64,000 bases of DNA from UBA2108 sp002713215 (GTDB lineage: Bacteria; Bacteroidota; Bacteroidia; Flavobacteriales_G; Salibacteraceae). Position numbers and translations under genes: made by a program. The notes below the pieces were generated by a model, which worked only from the letters and a program-made list of their open reading frames with translations, was not told where the DNA came from and searched no databases. Each line of letters starts with the position of its first letter. The stretch's first letter is position 1. Positions 52,301-61,240 of the stretch are shown here, in pieces. The stretch covers positions 62,001-126,000 of the forward strand of contig CALAPY010000073.1 of the NCBI GenBank assembly GCA_937891015.1. The letters run 5' to 3'.

Positions 52301-53293
52301 ATGTCACAAGATGCTAAGCTTAAAGCTTTAAAACTAACACTCGATAAAATAGATAAAACCTACGGTAAAGGTGCCGTAATGAAACTAGGCGATGACGTCG
52401 TCGAAAAAATAGAAGCAATTCCTTCCGGCTCCATTACCCTGGATACCGCGCTGGGTATTAATGGCTTCCCTAAAGGAAGAGTTGTTGAAATATATGGCCC
52501 GGAATCATCCGGTAAAACTACGCTGGCAATTCATGCTATTGCTGAGGTTCAAAAGCAGGGAGGTATAGCTGCGTTTATCGATGCCGAGCATGCATTCGAT
52601 CGTTTCTACGCAGAAAACCTGGGTGTTGATACCGAAAACCTGTTGATTTCGCAACCCGATAATGGCGAGCAAGCCCTGGAAATTACTGACAACTTAATTC
52701 GTTCCGGAGCTATCGATTTAATCATTGTGGATTCAGTTGCTGCACTTACACCTCGCGCTGAAATAGAAGGAGAAATGGGAGATTCTGTAATGGGACTTCA
52801 AGCCCGATTAATGTCTCAGGCTTTGAGAAAATTAACGGCTACCATTAACAAAACCAATTGCTGTTGCATTTTTATCAATCAGTTGAGGGATAAAATTGGG
52901 GTTATGTTTGGCAGCCCTGAAACAACAACCGGTGGTAAGGCACTTAAATTCTATGCTTCGGTTCGTCTTGACATTCGCAGAATTGGTCAGATTAAACATG
53001 CCGATAATGTAATTGGAAACCGTACTCGGGTTAAAGTGGTAAAAAACAAAATGGCGCCACCTTTCCGTAAGGCCGAGTTCGATATCATGTTTGGAAGTGG
53101 AATTTCAAGATCCGGTGAAATTTTAGATTTAGCAGTCGACAATGGGGTGGTTCAAAAAAGCGGAAGTTGGTTTAGCTATGGAGATACCAAACTGGGTCAG
53201 GGTAGAGATGCTGTTAAAGAATTGATTGATGATAACCCCGAACTGGCTGATGAAATTGATGGTAAAATTCGGGAGAAACTAGCCGCTGGCTAA
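52301..53293 (+). CDS. recA: Recombinase A
   Basis: 330 residues. Walker A is GPESSGKTTLA, Walker B LIIVDSVAAL; the L2 loop region FGSPETTTGGKALKFYASVR and IFINQLRDKIGVMFG are invariant RecA blocks, as is the opening DKTYGKGAVMKLGD. RecA drives strand exchange and SOS coprotease activity. The carboxyl tail is shorter than in E. coli (353 residues) and ends in a weakly acidic stretch. The gene stands alone: no recX or lexA is adjacent. Its promoter carries the candidate operator at 52239-52253, and a strong terminator follows. Confidence 0.98.
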   Translation: MSQDAKLKALKLTLDKIDKTYGKGAVMKLGDDVVEKIEAIPSGSITLDTALGINGFPKGRVVEIYGPESSGKTTLAIHAIAEVQKQGGIAAFIDAEHAFDRFYAENLGVDTENLLISQPDNGEQALEITDNLIRSGAIDLIIVDSVAALTPRAEIEGEMGDSVMGLQARLMSQALRKLTATINKTNCCCIFINQLRDKIGVMFGSPETTTGGKALKFYASVRLDIRRIGQIKHADNVIGNRTRVKVVKNKMAPPFRKAEFDIMFGSGISRSGEILDLAVDNGVVQKSGSWFSYGDTKLGQGRDAVKELIDDNPELADEIDGKIREKLAAG

Positions 53294-53331
53294 TTGATAC
53301 GATCAGTTTATTTAAACGATTTAATTTTGGC

Positions 53332-53368
53332 AAACCCTGTTTTCTTTTGAAAATGGGGTTTTGTTTTA
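53332..53368 (+). terminator. Rho-independent terminator after recA
   Basis: A 13-bp stem (53332-53344 with 53349-53361, two G-U pairs, loop TTTT) followed by TGTTTTA. It starts about 39 nt after the recA stop. Confidence 0.8.
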
Positions 53369-53389
53369 CACTTAGTCGACATACTTTTT

Positions 53390-54391
53390 ATGAGAAACTT
53401 GCTATTTCTTTCTTTATTGACCCTGTTTTTTGCCTGCGACAATGCTTCAGAAGGCGATAACCCCAATATTCAAAAAGTAAGCTTTGGGAGCGGGTACGAT
53501 AGTTTATCGACTCTCATTAATGCTGATAACTCCAATGCTGAATTGTATGCTGCAAGAGGCAATTGGCTGTGGAAGAATGGTAAACTGGATGAAGCGATCC
53601 CTGATTTTGCCAGGGCCATACAGTTAGATAGCACCAACGGTGCTTATTACGTGGCAAAGGCCGAAGTACTTATCGATCAAAAACAAATTGGGTTAGCCAA
53701 GGCCTTGCTTGACGAAGCGATTCACAAGAGCCCGGGATCCACAGAAATTATGCTTAAGATTTCAGAGATTTTTCTATGGGCTGGAGATTATCAAAAAACA
53801 ATTGATTGGGCCAATGCCGCATTGGGTTTCGATGCTTATCTGGCCGAAGCTTATTATTTAAAGGGAATGGCTCATGAATACTCCAAAGATACCGTTAAGG
53901 CCGTTTCCAGTTTTCAGACTGCGGTGGAGCAGGACGCCAAACATTATAACGCGTATATGCAATTGGGTAAACTGTATGCCATTGAAAAACATGAATTAGC
54001 CGATGCCTACTATACCAATGCGTTGTTGGCCAAACCCAACAGCATCGAAACCCATTATGCTCGTGGCCTTCATCGGCAAAATGTAAGCAACGCTGCTGAT
54101 GCACTGGAAGATTATAACGCAATTTTAGAACTGGAACCCAGACACGTTGCTGCAAATTACAACATAGGTTACGTAAAATTAATGTTGTTGGAACAGCCTG
54201 ATTCGGCCCTGGGTTATTTCAAAACCGCTGCAGAAATTGAACCCCAGTATGCTAATGCTACCTATATGTGGGGGTATTGTCTGGAACTTCAAAATCTATT
54301 GCCCGAAGCCCTCACCAAGTATAGGGAAACCCTGGTGATTGACGAATCACATACCTTGGCAGCTAAGGGTGTTAATCGCCTGACCGAGTAG
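53390..54391 (+). CDS. Tetratricopeptide-repeat lipoprotein
   Basis: 333 residues. Lipoprotein signal (LLFLSLLTLFFACDN, Cys16). The rest is seven or eight TPRs in a row: ELYAARGNWLWKNGKLDEAIPDFARAIQLDSTNGAYYVAKAEVLI and similar units, closing with LLPEALTKYRETLVIDESHTLAA. It is anchored in the envelope, probably facing the periplasm, as a protein-protein adaptor. It is separated from recA by a terminator, so it is likely not cotranscribed with it. Confidence 0.85.
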   Translation: MRNLLFLSLLTLFFACDNASEGDNPNIQKVSFGSGYDSLSTLINADNSNAELYAARGNWLWKNGKLDEAIPDFARAIQLDSTNGAYYVAKAEVLIDQKQIGLAKALLDEAIHKSPGSTEIMLKISEIFLWAGDYQKTIDWANAALGFDAYLAEAYYLKGMAHEYSKDTVKAVSSFQTAVEQDAKHYNAYMQLGKLYAIEKHELADAYYTNALLAKPNSIETHYARGLHRQNVSNAADALEDYNAILELEPRHVAANYNIGYVKLMLLEQPDSALGYFKTAAEIEPQYANATYMWGYCLELQNLLPEALTKYRETLVIDESHTLAAKGVNRLTE

Positions 54392-54409
54392 GTATTAGTC
54401 GGTTTTCAC

Positions 54410-54910
54410 TCAGTCCTTCTTAGCCTTTTTAATCAATTTATAAGCCCAGTCGTAATGGCTTGAAGTAGCTGAAATCAGGTAAGCGCCTAGGGAGGTTGTA
54501 CCTGTCCATTTGTACCTTTTCTTTTCAAACAGTTCTTCGTTTGAGTGCGCGTTTATTATATCCTGAACAGAACGATAGGATTGATCGACTAGTTTCTTTG
54601 CTTCCGAAAGCCCAATAGAACAATAATCTTCCCATATTTTTCGGTTCAATTCCGGAGTAGTTTTCCAGGTATATCCCTTCGCTGGCATCTCAGGTTTTTC
54701 CCCGGACATTCCTATCGTATACCATTCCGCCATCATTAAATGCCAGTGATGCAAATGGCACAGAATATCTCTGATATTTCTATTCATGGTTCCTTCCGGA
54801 AACTCAGCTTGCTGTTCATCCGGGGTGAATGATTCTATGAGTTGATTCAATTTTTTAAAATTCTTTTGGCTCAACTTGAGCAACTCGTTTTTTGTTTTAG
54901 GCCTGGACAT
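54410..54910 (-). CDS. ClbS/DfsB-like four-helix-bundle protein
   Basis: 166 residues of the ClbS/DfsB family: SRPKTKNELLKLSQKNFKKLNQLIESF, the NIRDILCHLHHWHLMMAEWY helix with clustered His/Trp, GYTWKTTPELNRKIWEDY and the closing AYLISATSSHYDWAYKLIKKAKK. ClbS hydrolyses the genotoxin colibactin; other members are DinB-like proteins of unknown substrate. A role in detoxification is a family-level hint only. It is convergent with the TPR lipoprotein gene. Confidence 0.85.
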   Translation of the reverse strand: MSRPKTKNELLKLSQKNFKKLNQLIESFTPDEQQAEFPEGTMNRNIRDILCHLHHWHLMMAEWYTIGMSGEKPEMPAKGYTWKTTPELNRKIWEDYCSIGLSEAKKLVDQSYRSVQDIINAHSNEELFEKKRYKWTGTTSLGAYLISATSSHYDWAYKLIKKAKKD

Positions 54911-55019
54911 AATACTTAATTTAACACATTAGCAGTTGCGTAATTCAAACGTAAAAACGGAAAGCCGACTATACAATGAGATGGGTCAGAAATTAAACCT
55001 GTTTTTATTGATTAGGTGG

Positions 55020-56393
55020 TTAGTTTGATTTTACTAATTCGTAAGTATAAACCTGATCGTCAAGTAATACCTTTAAAAGGTAAACCTTCGGTGTTGAAAT
55101 GGCATCCTTAAGGTGAAGCCGGTAGACGTTTTGTTCGTTCTCCAGGCCATGCTCTTTCCGGGTTTCAATTTCTTTTCCAAGTTCATCGTAGAGAACCAAA
55201 TCTACTCGCTGAGCTTTTGCAGAAGAGAGGTCTACGTCGATATTGGTTGAAAAAGGGTTGGGGTATATTTTAATATCATTTGAATTGGGTAGAGACTCAG
55301 CGACATGTGTTTGTAGTGACTTGTCAACGTTGAACACATACAACCCTGTCTTCATATCACTTACCAATACATTTCCCGAAGGCAAAAGCGGATAAATGCC
55401 CCATGCTCCATGGAAACCAATGCTGTCTTTTCCAAGATGAGTATCGTAGAATCCTGTTTTTACCGGTTTTGAGGGGTCAGATATATCAAAGATTTGCAGT
55501 CCGTCAGCATAATAGGAAAAGAAAGCAAATTCCCCCTTAATTATTACATTATGAGCTATGGAACTATCATCTACACCAGAAGTGAGTGTAGATTTTAGTT
55601 TTATGTTTTTTAAATCCGAAACGTCATACACTTTGACTTTTTTACCGCGGGTTTCGTCACAAAAAACAAAAATATCCCCTCGCTCATTTAACCAGCCACT
55701 ATGATTGTATCCCTTATCCGGATAGGAGGTTAGTGAGGTGTACGTAACCGGTTTCTTCGGCTTATAAAAGTCAACAATGTAGAACCCTCTTTTTGAACCG
55801 TTTATATAGGCGAAGTCGTGCCTTACATATATATCATGCACTTCGGGTAAACCCGTATAGGTAGTTAGGCGCTGTGGCGATAAAGGGTCTTTTATGGAAT
55901 AAATAATTAACGCACTATGCTCGGTACCGCATACATACAATCGCTCCGAAGCCGAATCAATAAAGATGTTGTGTGCTCTTTTAAACAGAGAGTCCTCATC
56001 GTATACTTTAACCAGGGAGTCGGGCAAATACTGAAGATCGAATATTTGCAACGAACTGCCCCCTTCATCGCATACAGCGTACAGGTAGTTTTTATAAACT
56101 TTATAATCCCGGTGAACCACGTTGGTTCCCCTATAAGCACCTCGAGCAGAATCTACCTGGTATATTCTGGTAGGGCGGGTTACGTCAATAATATGAGTTC
56201 CATACGTAGAGCCGATGACGGCATATTCTCGATGATTTAGAGCAAAGCCCCAGACTTCATTGTATGGATTCTCCCTGGTATTTGGGGCTATGGTTGTATC
56301 ATTCCAGTTACTCAGTAGAGTTACATTTTTGCTTATTTGAGAAAAAGCCGGTTGACTTACCAGAATTAATATACCAAGTAGAAGTTTTCTCAT
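55020..56393 (-). CDS. Secreted LVIVD-repeat (choice-of-anchor B type) protein with T9SS tail
   Basis: 457 residues. Signal peptide (LLLGILILVSQPAFSQ). A beta propeller made of LVIVD-type repeats follows: YAVIGSTYGTHIIDVTRPT, YAVCDEGGSSLQIFDLQY, LYVCGTEHSALIIYSIKDP, YINGSKRGFYIVDFYKP, FFSYYADGLQIFDISDPSKPV. This is the pattern of choice-of-anchor B proteins. The last ~80 residues are a T9SS type A sorting domain (IKIYPNPFSTNIDVDL, DLVLYDELGKEIE, KVYLLKVLLDDQ). Extracellular; ligand unknown. It is divergent from dnaE across a 280-nt intergenic region. Confidence 0.88.
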   Translation of the reverse strand: MRKLLLGILILVSQPAFSQISKNVTLLSNWNDTTIAPNTRENPYNEVWGFALNHREYAVIGSTYGTHIIDVTRPTRIYQVDSARGAYRGTNVVHRDYKVYKNYLYAVCDEGGSSLQIFDLQYLPDSLVKVYDEDSLFKRAHNIFIDSASERLYVCGTEHSALIIYSIKDPLSPQRLTTYTGLPEVHDIYVRHDFAYINGSKRGFYIVDFYKPKKPVTYTSLTSYPDKGYNHSGWLNERGDIFVFCDETRGKKVKVYDVSDLKNIKLKSTLTSGVDDSSIAHNVIIKGEFAFFSYYADGLQIFDISDPSKPVKTGFYDTHLGKDSIGFHGAWGIYPLLPSGNVLVSDMKTGLYVFNVDKSLQTHVAESLPNSNDIKIYPNPFSTNIDVDLSSAKAQRVDLVLYDELGKEIETRKEHGLENEQNVYRLHLKDAISTPKVYLLKVLLDDQVYTYELVKSN

Positions 56394-56549
56394 TAGCTGT
56401 GGGTATGCGTTGTTATTCAGTTTACTATAAAATTAAAGAATAGGTTACACCTTCCGGAAATCAAATCCGTTGGTTTTATGAATAGCCGTATTCAATGTTT
56501 AAGTGGTATCAATTGTTAGGTACTAAGCTTTGAGATGTTAATAAGTAAA

Positions 56550-56569
56550 ACCTAAATCCAGGTTTAGGT
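56550..56569. promoter_or_regulatory. Palindrome in the divergent region upstream of dnaE
   Basis: ACCTAAA (56550-56556), 6-nt centre, TTTAGGT (56563-56569), a perfect 7-bp dyad about 105 nt before dnaE and 157 nt before the divergent gene. Possible operator; nothing else notable was seen in the 280-nt gap. Confidence 0.3.
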
Positions 56570-56673
56570 AAACCGATTTAAGCATTGAATTTCCTAATTT
56601 CATAAACCCATTTTAGGATAAGAGTAAAGTTGTATTATCCTGTGATACAGAGGAATACTAAGCGAATTATTTT

Positions 56674-59600
56674 ATGTATTTAATTTTTGATACAGAGACT
56701 ACCGGTTTACCCAAAAACTACAATGCACCGTTAACCGATTTCGATAACTGGCCAAGAATGGTTCAGTTGGCCTGGCAGCTTCACGATGCCGAAGGTCAGT
56801 TGATTGAGGTTAAAAACTACATTGTAAAACCAGATGGCTATACGATACCCTACAACGCCGAAAAAATCCATGGAATATCAACCAAACGCGCTAAGGAACA
56901 AGGGGTAGACCTGAGCTATGTGCTGGAAGAATTCAACAAGGATTTAGAAAGGGCCAATTACAGCGTTGGCCACAACATCGAATTTGATATAAATATTGTT
57001 GGTTGCGAGTACCTAAGGGCTGGGATTGAAACTTCCCTGCACGATAAGGAAGACCTCGATACCAAAAACGACGCAACAACCAATTATGTTGCTATTCCGG
57101 GTGGACGTGGTGGAAAATTCAAATGGCCAACACTTACCGAGTTGTACCAAAAACTCTTTGGAGAAGGATTTGACGAGGCACACAATGCTTCTGCCGATGT
57201 GGAGGCCACGGCACGCTGTTTCCTTGAACTTATTCGAATTGGAGTTTTTACTCCCAAATATGTAGGACTTAGCGACGATGAGTTTGCTGCATTTCTTTTG
57301 GCCAACCCGGAAGAAATTCAGCTTATAGGATTAAACATAGAGCCCTACAATCCTAATGAACTGGAAGGGACTTCAGAAGAGACAGCAGAAGCAATTGATC
57401 TAACAGTTGAGGAAGAGGGAGATGCAGAGGAACTCCATGAATTTGAATTCTGCCATTTGCACAACCATACCCAGTATTCGGTTCTTCAAGCCACTACCAA
57501 CATCTATAATTTGGTAGAAAAGGCCAGGGAGTTTAACATGAGTGCTGTGGCCATGACCGACCTGGGTAATATGTACGGTGCTTTTGCATTCAATCAAGCT
57601 TGTATTCGCGCAGGAATAAAACCAATAATTGGTTGTGAGGTTTATGTTGCCGAAGAATATAAGAAGCAAAAGTTTACCAAGGACAACCCCGATAGAAGGC
57701 ATCCGTTGGTTCTGCTGGCTAAAGATGTTAGTGGATATCACAACCTGGTAAAAATTGTATCGGAAGGCTATATCAATGGGTTTTATGCAGGAATTCCCAG
57801 GGTTGGAAAAGAGGTTATTGAAGAGTTTAAAGAGGGGTTAATATGCCTGTCAGGAGGTATTAATTCCGAAGCAGCGCATCTGGTACTTAATGTTGGAGAA
57901 GAACAGGCAGAAGCAGCTATTTTATATTGGAAATCTGTATTTGGAGAGGATTATTACCTGGAGTTATTGAACCACAAATTGGATGAAGAAACTCACTTGA
58001 ACGAGGTTTTGGCCCAATTTGGAAAAAAGCACAACATTGAATTAATTGCCGGAAACAACAACTATTACCTTACTCCCGAAGATGCCAATGCACATGATAT
58101 TTTGTTGTGTGTGAAAGACGGGGCGCTTCAAAGTGACCCAATTGGACGAGGCAGGGGATATCGAAAAGGAATGCCCAACCAGGAGTTTTATTTCAAATCC
58201 CAGGAGGAAATGAAAAAGCTTTTTGTCCGGTATCCGAAAGCGATTAGCAATACCACAAAAATTGCCGAGAGTATAGTTCCGTTCCAGCTCGAAAAAGATC
58301 CCTTGCTTCCTGAGTTTGCACTGCCGGAAGGCTTCGATAATCAGAATGATTATTTACGACACCTGACTTATAAAGGAGCAGAAAAAAGATATCCTGAAAT
58401 TACTGATGAAATCAGAGAACGGCTAGACTACGAATTAAAGATTATAAAGGAAATGGGCTTTCCCGGCTACTTTCTTATTGTTCAGGATTTTACTTCGCAG
58501 GCTAGGCTTATGGGAGTATCCGTGGGACCGGGGAGGGGATCAGCAGCGGGATCTGCCGTAGCCTACTGCGTTGGAATTACCAATATTGACCCAATAGAAT
58601 ACAAATTACTCTTCGAGCGATTTCTAAACCCCGAAAGGATATCCATGCCTGATATTGATATCGATTTCGATGATGAAGGAAGGGGCGCCATTATTGAATG
58701 GGTGGTTGAAAAATACGGTTACAAACAAGTAGCACAAATTGTTACTTACGGTACCATGGCTGCCAAATCTTCGCTCCGTGATGTGGGGAGGGTACTCAAT
58801 ATGCCGTTGAACGATGTCAATAACATTTGTAAGATTTTTCCCGATCATTTAAGTGCTTCGCTTAAGGCTGTTTTGGCCGACGGTGGTGTGACCAAAAAAT
58901 TGAGTGACAAGCTTAATTCCGATCAAAAACAACAGGCCGAAGCATTTAGAAAAATGTCGGAAGGAAGTGACTTTAATTCCCAGGTAATTAATCAGGCAAA
59001 AATTCTGGAAGGCTCTGTTCGTAATACGGGTACACATGCATGTGGGGTCATCATTGCCCCTGACGATTTAACCAATTATATTCCGGTGAGTACTTCCAAA
59101 GATGCCGACTTGCTCATTACTCAGTTTGACAATAAGGTGGTTGAAGATGCCGGACTGTTGAAAATGGATTTCTTGGGATTAAAAACCCTTACCGTTATTA
59201 AACACGCCATTAAGCTAATAAAGGAGAAACACAATGTTGAAATTGACATTGATGCCATTCCACTCGACGACGAAAAAACCTTTGAACTCTACCAAAGAGG
59301 AGAGACCAACGGAACTTTTCAGTTTGAGTCGGTTGGAATGCAGAAATACCTGCGAAAGTTAAAGCCAACCAATATTGAAGATTTAATTGCAATGAATGCC
59401 CTTTATCGTCCCGGGCCGCTTCAGTTTATCGACTCATTTATCGATCGAAAACACGGCAGGGAAGTAGTTGAATATCCCCATCAACTCATAGAAGATATTC
59501 TAAAAGACACCAACGGGATTATGGTCTACCAGGAGCAGATTATGAAAACGGCCCAAATTATTGGTGGGTTTTCCCTCGGTGGAGCTGATTTACTCAGACG

Positions 59601-60972
59601 TGCCATGGGTAAGAAGAAAATGGATGTGATGCAACAACAAAAAGTTGTTTTTGCAGAAGGAGCCAAACGAATCCATGACATTGAGGAGGAGAAATCGAAT
59701 GAGATATTCGAGGTAATGGAAAAGTTTGCCGAATATGGATTTAACCGATCGCATTCCGCTGCTTATTCGCTCATCGCCTACCAAACAGCCTATTTAAAAG
59801 CGCATTATCCTGCCGAGTTTATGGCAGCCGTACTAACCAATAGTATGAACGACATTAAGAAAGTAACCTTCTTTATGGATGAATGCCGACGAATGGCTAT
59901 GCCTGTTTTAGGACCTGATGTCAATGAGTCGTCCTACCGTTTTTCGGTAAACGACAAGGGCGAGATTCGATTTGGAATGGGGGCTGTAAAAGGAGTAGGG
60001 GAAGGAGCCGTTGAAGCCATTATATCGGAGCGGCAAAATGGAAAGTATACCTCCATTTTTGATTTTACCAAGCGAATCGATCTACGTGCGTGTAATAAGA
60101 GAGCCCTGGAGAGCCTAGCTTTGGCAGGAGGATTCGATTCATTCGAAAACACACACAGAGCCCAGTATTTTTATGAAGAGGGAGGTTCTACATTTTTAGA
60201 AAAGGCCATTAAGTTTGGAGCTTCCCACCAGTTGAGTGAAAACTCAGCGCAAGTATCACTCTTTGGAGAATCGAGTGATGTAAGTATCCCTGAACCCAGT
60301 CCTCCCGAATGCGAGAAATGGGGAACCCTTGAAGAATTGTCTAAGGAGAAGGAAATGGTAGGCGTATTTATTTCGGGCCATCCACTGGATGATTACCGAC
60401 TCGAAATTGAACATTTCTGCATGAAGAATTTTCACCTGGGAATGTTATCCGCCAACATGGGCGCCTTTATGGGCAAGGAATTAAAGATTGCCTGCATTGT
60501 AACTGAGGCGAATCATTTAACCACCAAAAAGGGCAAACCCTGGGGAAAGGTTAAAATTGAAGACTACCAGGGCGATTTTGAGTTGTTCCTTTTCGGAGAT
60601 GATTATCTGAACAACCAGCCCTTTTTAACTCCTAACTACTATTTGTTTATTCGGGGAACGGTGGTAATGAGTCGTTATCGAAACGAACCCGAATTCAAAG
60701 TCAAGAAAATGAGTTTGCTTAGCGACCTCAGGGAAAAAATCGCCTCAGAAATCAGTTTATCCGTCAATTTGAACCGGGTCGACGACGTATTTATTGATGA
60801 GTTGGATCACTTGCTTGAAAAAAATGAAGGCAATTGTAAGGTCATCATGAAGTTCCACGACGAAAAAGAGCAAATTGATTCCAAGGGAATTCTTAGAGGA
60901 AAAAAAGTGGTGATTTCGGATGAACTAATTGAGCAGTTGGAGAAGCTTGATATTGGTTTTACTATGAATTAG
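56674..60972 (+). CDS. dnaE: DNA polymerase III alpha subunit with fused proofreading exonuclease
   Basis: 1432 residues, versus about 1160 for E. coli DnaE. Residues 1-190 are a DnaQ-like 3'-5' exonuclease: IFDTETTGLP (D6, E8), SVGHNIEFD, and AHNASADVEAT with the His/Asp of the DEDDh type. An acidic linker follows. From about 257 is the PHP domain (CHLHNHTQYSV), then the polymerase core with the catalytic aspartates in PDIDIDFDDEG (about 657-667), GPGRGSAAGSAVAY and NTGTHACGV. Near the end come the helix-hairpin and OB regions (GVFISGHPLDDY; LKIACIVTEANH). Fused proofreading is the Bacteroidota arrangement and replaces a separate epsilon subunit on this polymerase. Confidence 0.97.
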   Translation: MYLIFDTETTGLPKNYNAPLTDFDNWPRMVQLAWQLHDAEGQLIEVKNYIVKPDGYTIPYNAEKIHGISTKRAKEQGVDLSYVLEEFNKDLERANYSVGHNIEFDINIVGCEYLRAGIETSLHDKEDLDTKNDATTNYVAIPGGRGGKFKWPTLTELYQKLFGEGFDEAHNASADVEATARCFLELIRIGVFTPKYVGLSDDEFAAFLLANPEEIQLIGLNIEPYNPNELEGTSEETAEAIDLTVEEEGDAEELHEFEFCHLHNHTQYSVLQATTNIYNLVEKAREFNMSAVAMTDLGNMYGAFAFNQACIRAGIKPIIGCEVYVAEEYKKQKFTKDNPDRRHPLVLLAKDVSGYHNLVKIVSEGYINGFYAGIPRVGKEVIEEFKEGLICLSGGINSEAAHLVLNVGEEQAEAAILYWKSVFGEDYYLELLNHKLDEETHLNEVLAQFGKKHNIELIAGNNNYYLTPEDANAHDILLCVKDGALQSDPIGRGRGYRKGMPNQEFYFKSQEEMKKLFVRYPKAISNTTKIAESIVPFQLEKDPLLPEFALPEGFDNQNDYLRHLTYKGAEKRYPEITDEIRERLDYELKIIKEMGFPGYFLIVQDFTSQARLMGVSVGPGRGSAAGSAVAYCVGITNIDPIEYKLLFERFLNPERISMPDIDIDFDDEGRGAIIEWVVEKYGYKQVAQIVTYGTMAAKSSLRDVGRVLNMPLNDVNNICKIFPDHLSASLKAVLADGGVTKKLSDKLNSDQKQQAEAFRKMSEGSDFNSQVINQAKILEGSVRNTGTHACGVIIAPDDLTNYIPVSTSKDADLLITQFDNKVVEDAGLLKMDFLGLKTLTVIKHAIKLIKEKHNVEIDIDAIPLDDEKTFELYQRGETNGTFQFESVGMQKYLRKLKPTNIEDLIAMNALYRPGPLQFIDSFIDRKHGREVVEYPHQLIEDILKDTNGIMVYQEQIMKTAQIIGGFSLGGADLLRRAMGKKKMDVMQQQKVVFAEGAKRIHDIEEEKSNEIFEVMEKFAEYGFNRSHSAAYSLIAYQTAYLKAHYPAEFMAAVLTNSMNDIKKVTFFMDECRRMAMPVLGPDVNESSYRFSVNDKGEIRFGMGAVKGVGEGAVEAIISERQNGKYTSIFDFTKRIDLRACNKRALESLALAGGFDSFENTHRAQYFYEEGGSTFLEKAIKFGASHQLSENSAQVSLFGESSDVSIPEPSPPECEKWGTLEELSKEKEMVGVFISGHPLDDYRLEIEHFCMKNFHLGMLSANMGAFMGKELKIACIVTEANHLTTKKGKPWGKVKIEDYQGDFELFLFGDDYLNNQPFLTPNYYLFIRGTVVMSRYRNEPEFKVKKMSLLSDLREKIASEISLSVNLNRVDDVFIDELDHLLEKNEGNCKVIMKFHDEKEQIDSKGILRGKKVVISDELIEQLEKLDIGFTMN

Positions 60973-61014
60973 TCCGAAATTGTTTTGGTTAGTGAATTAT
61001 TTTTGGTAACGGTC

Positions 61015-61125
61015 TGTGTATGAGTAGTATCGGGTTTCTACTCACAAACTTTTCAGTTCTGCACTGACCTTAATATTATGTTTATACTTTCGTTTTATCA
61101 CTTAAACCGTTATTACTTATACACA
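61015..61125. repeat. Inverted-repeat-bounded noncoding block between dnaE and the R-M island
   Basis: TGTGTATGAGTA (61015-61026) is mirrored by TACTTATACACA (61114-61125), 11 of 12 positions matching as inverted repeats. Inside is a perfect hairpin TGAGTAG / CTACTCA (61021-61027, 61038-61044). No ORF is carried. It may mark the edge of the inserted island. Confidence 0.5.
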
Positions 61126-61180
61126 ATGTTGTACGCTGGCTTTTCTTTCTTTTTGGTAATTTGGCGTTGGCGTGAAAGCT

Positions 61181-61209
61181 CTTTGCAACCGCAGGAACGA
61201 GGATTGCAA
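61181..61209. repeat. TTGCAA hairpin next to the R-M island
   Basis: TTGCAACC near 61184 pairs with GGATTGCAA near 61200 with one bulged A, loop about 10 nt. It lies just beyond the 3' end of the methyltransferase gene; no U-tract on the minus strand follows, so terminator function is doubtful. Confidence 0.35.
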
Positions 61210-61240
61210 TGTGCTTGAACTTTGTGCTGGAGTTATTTCA

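Noticed and set aside
53322..53329. TAATTTTG as promoter of the TPR lipoprotein gene
   Set aside because: A strong recA terminator (53332-53368) lies between this box and the gene, so a transcript from it would be stopped before the ATG.
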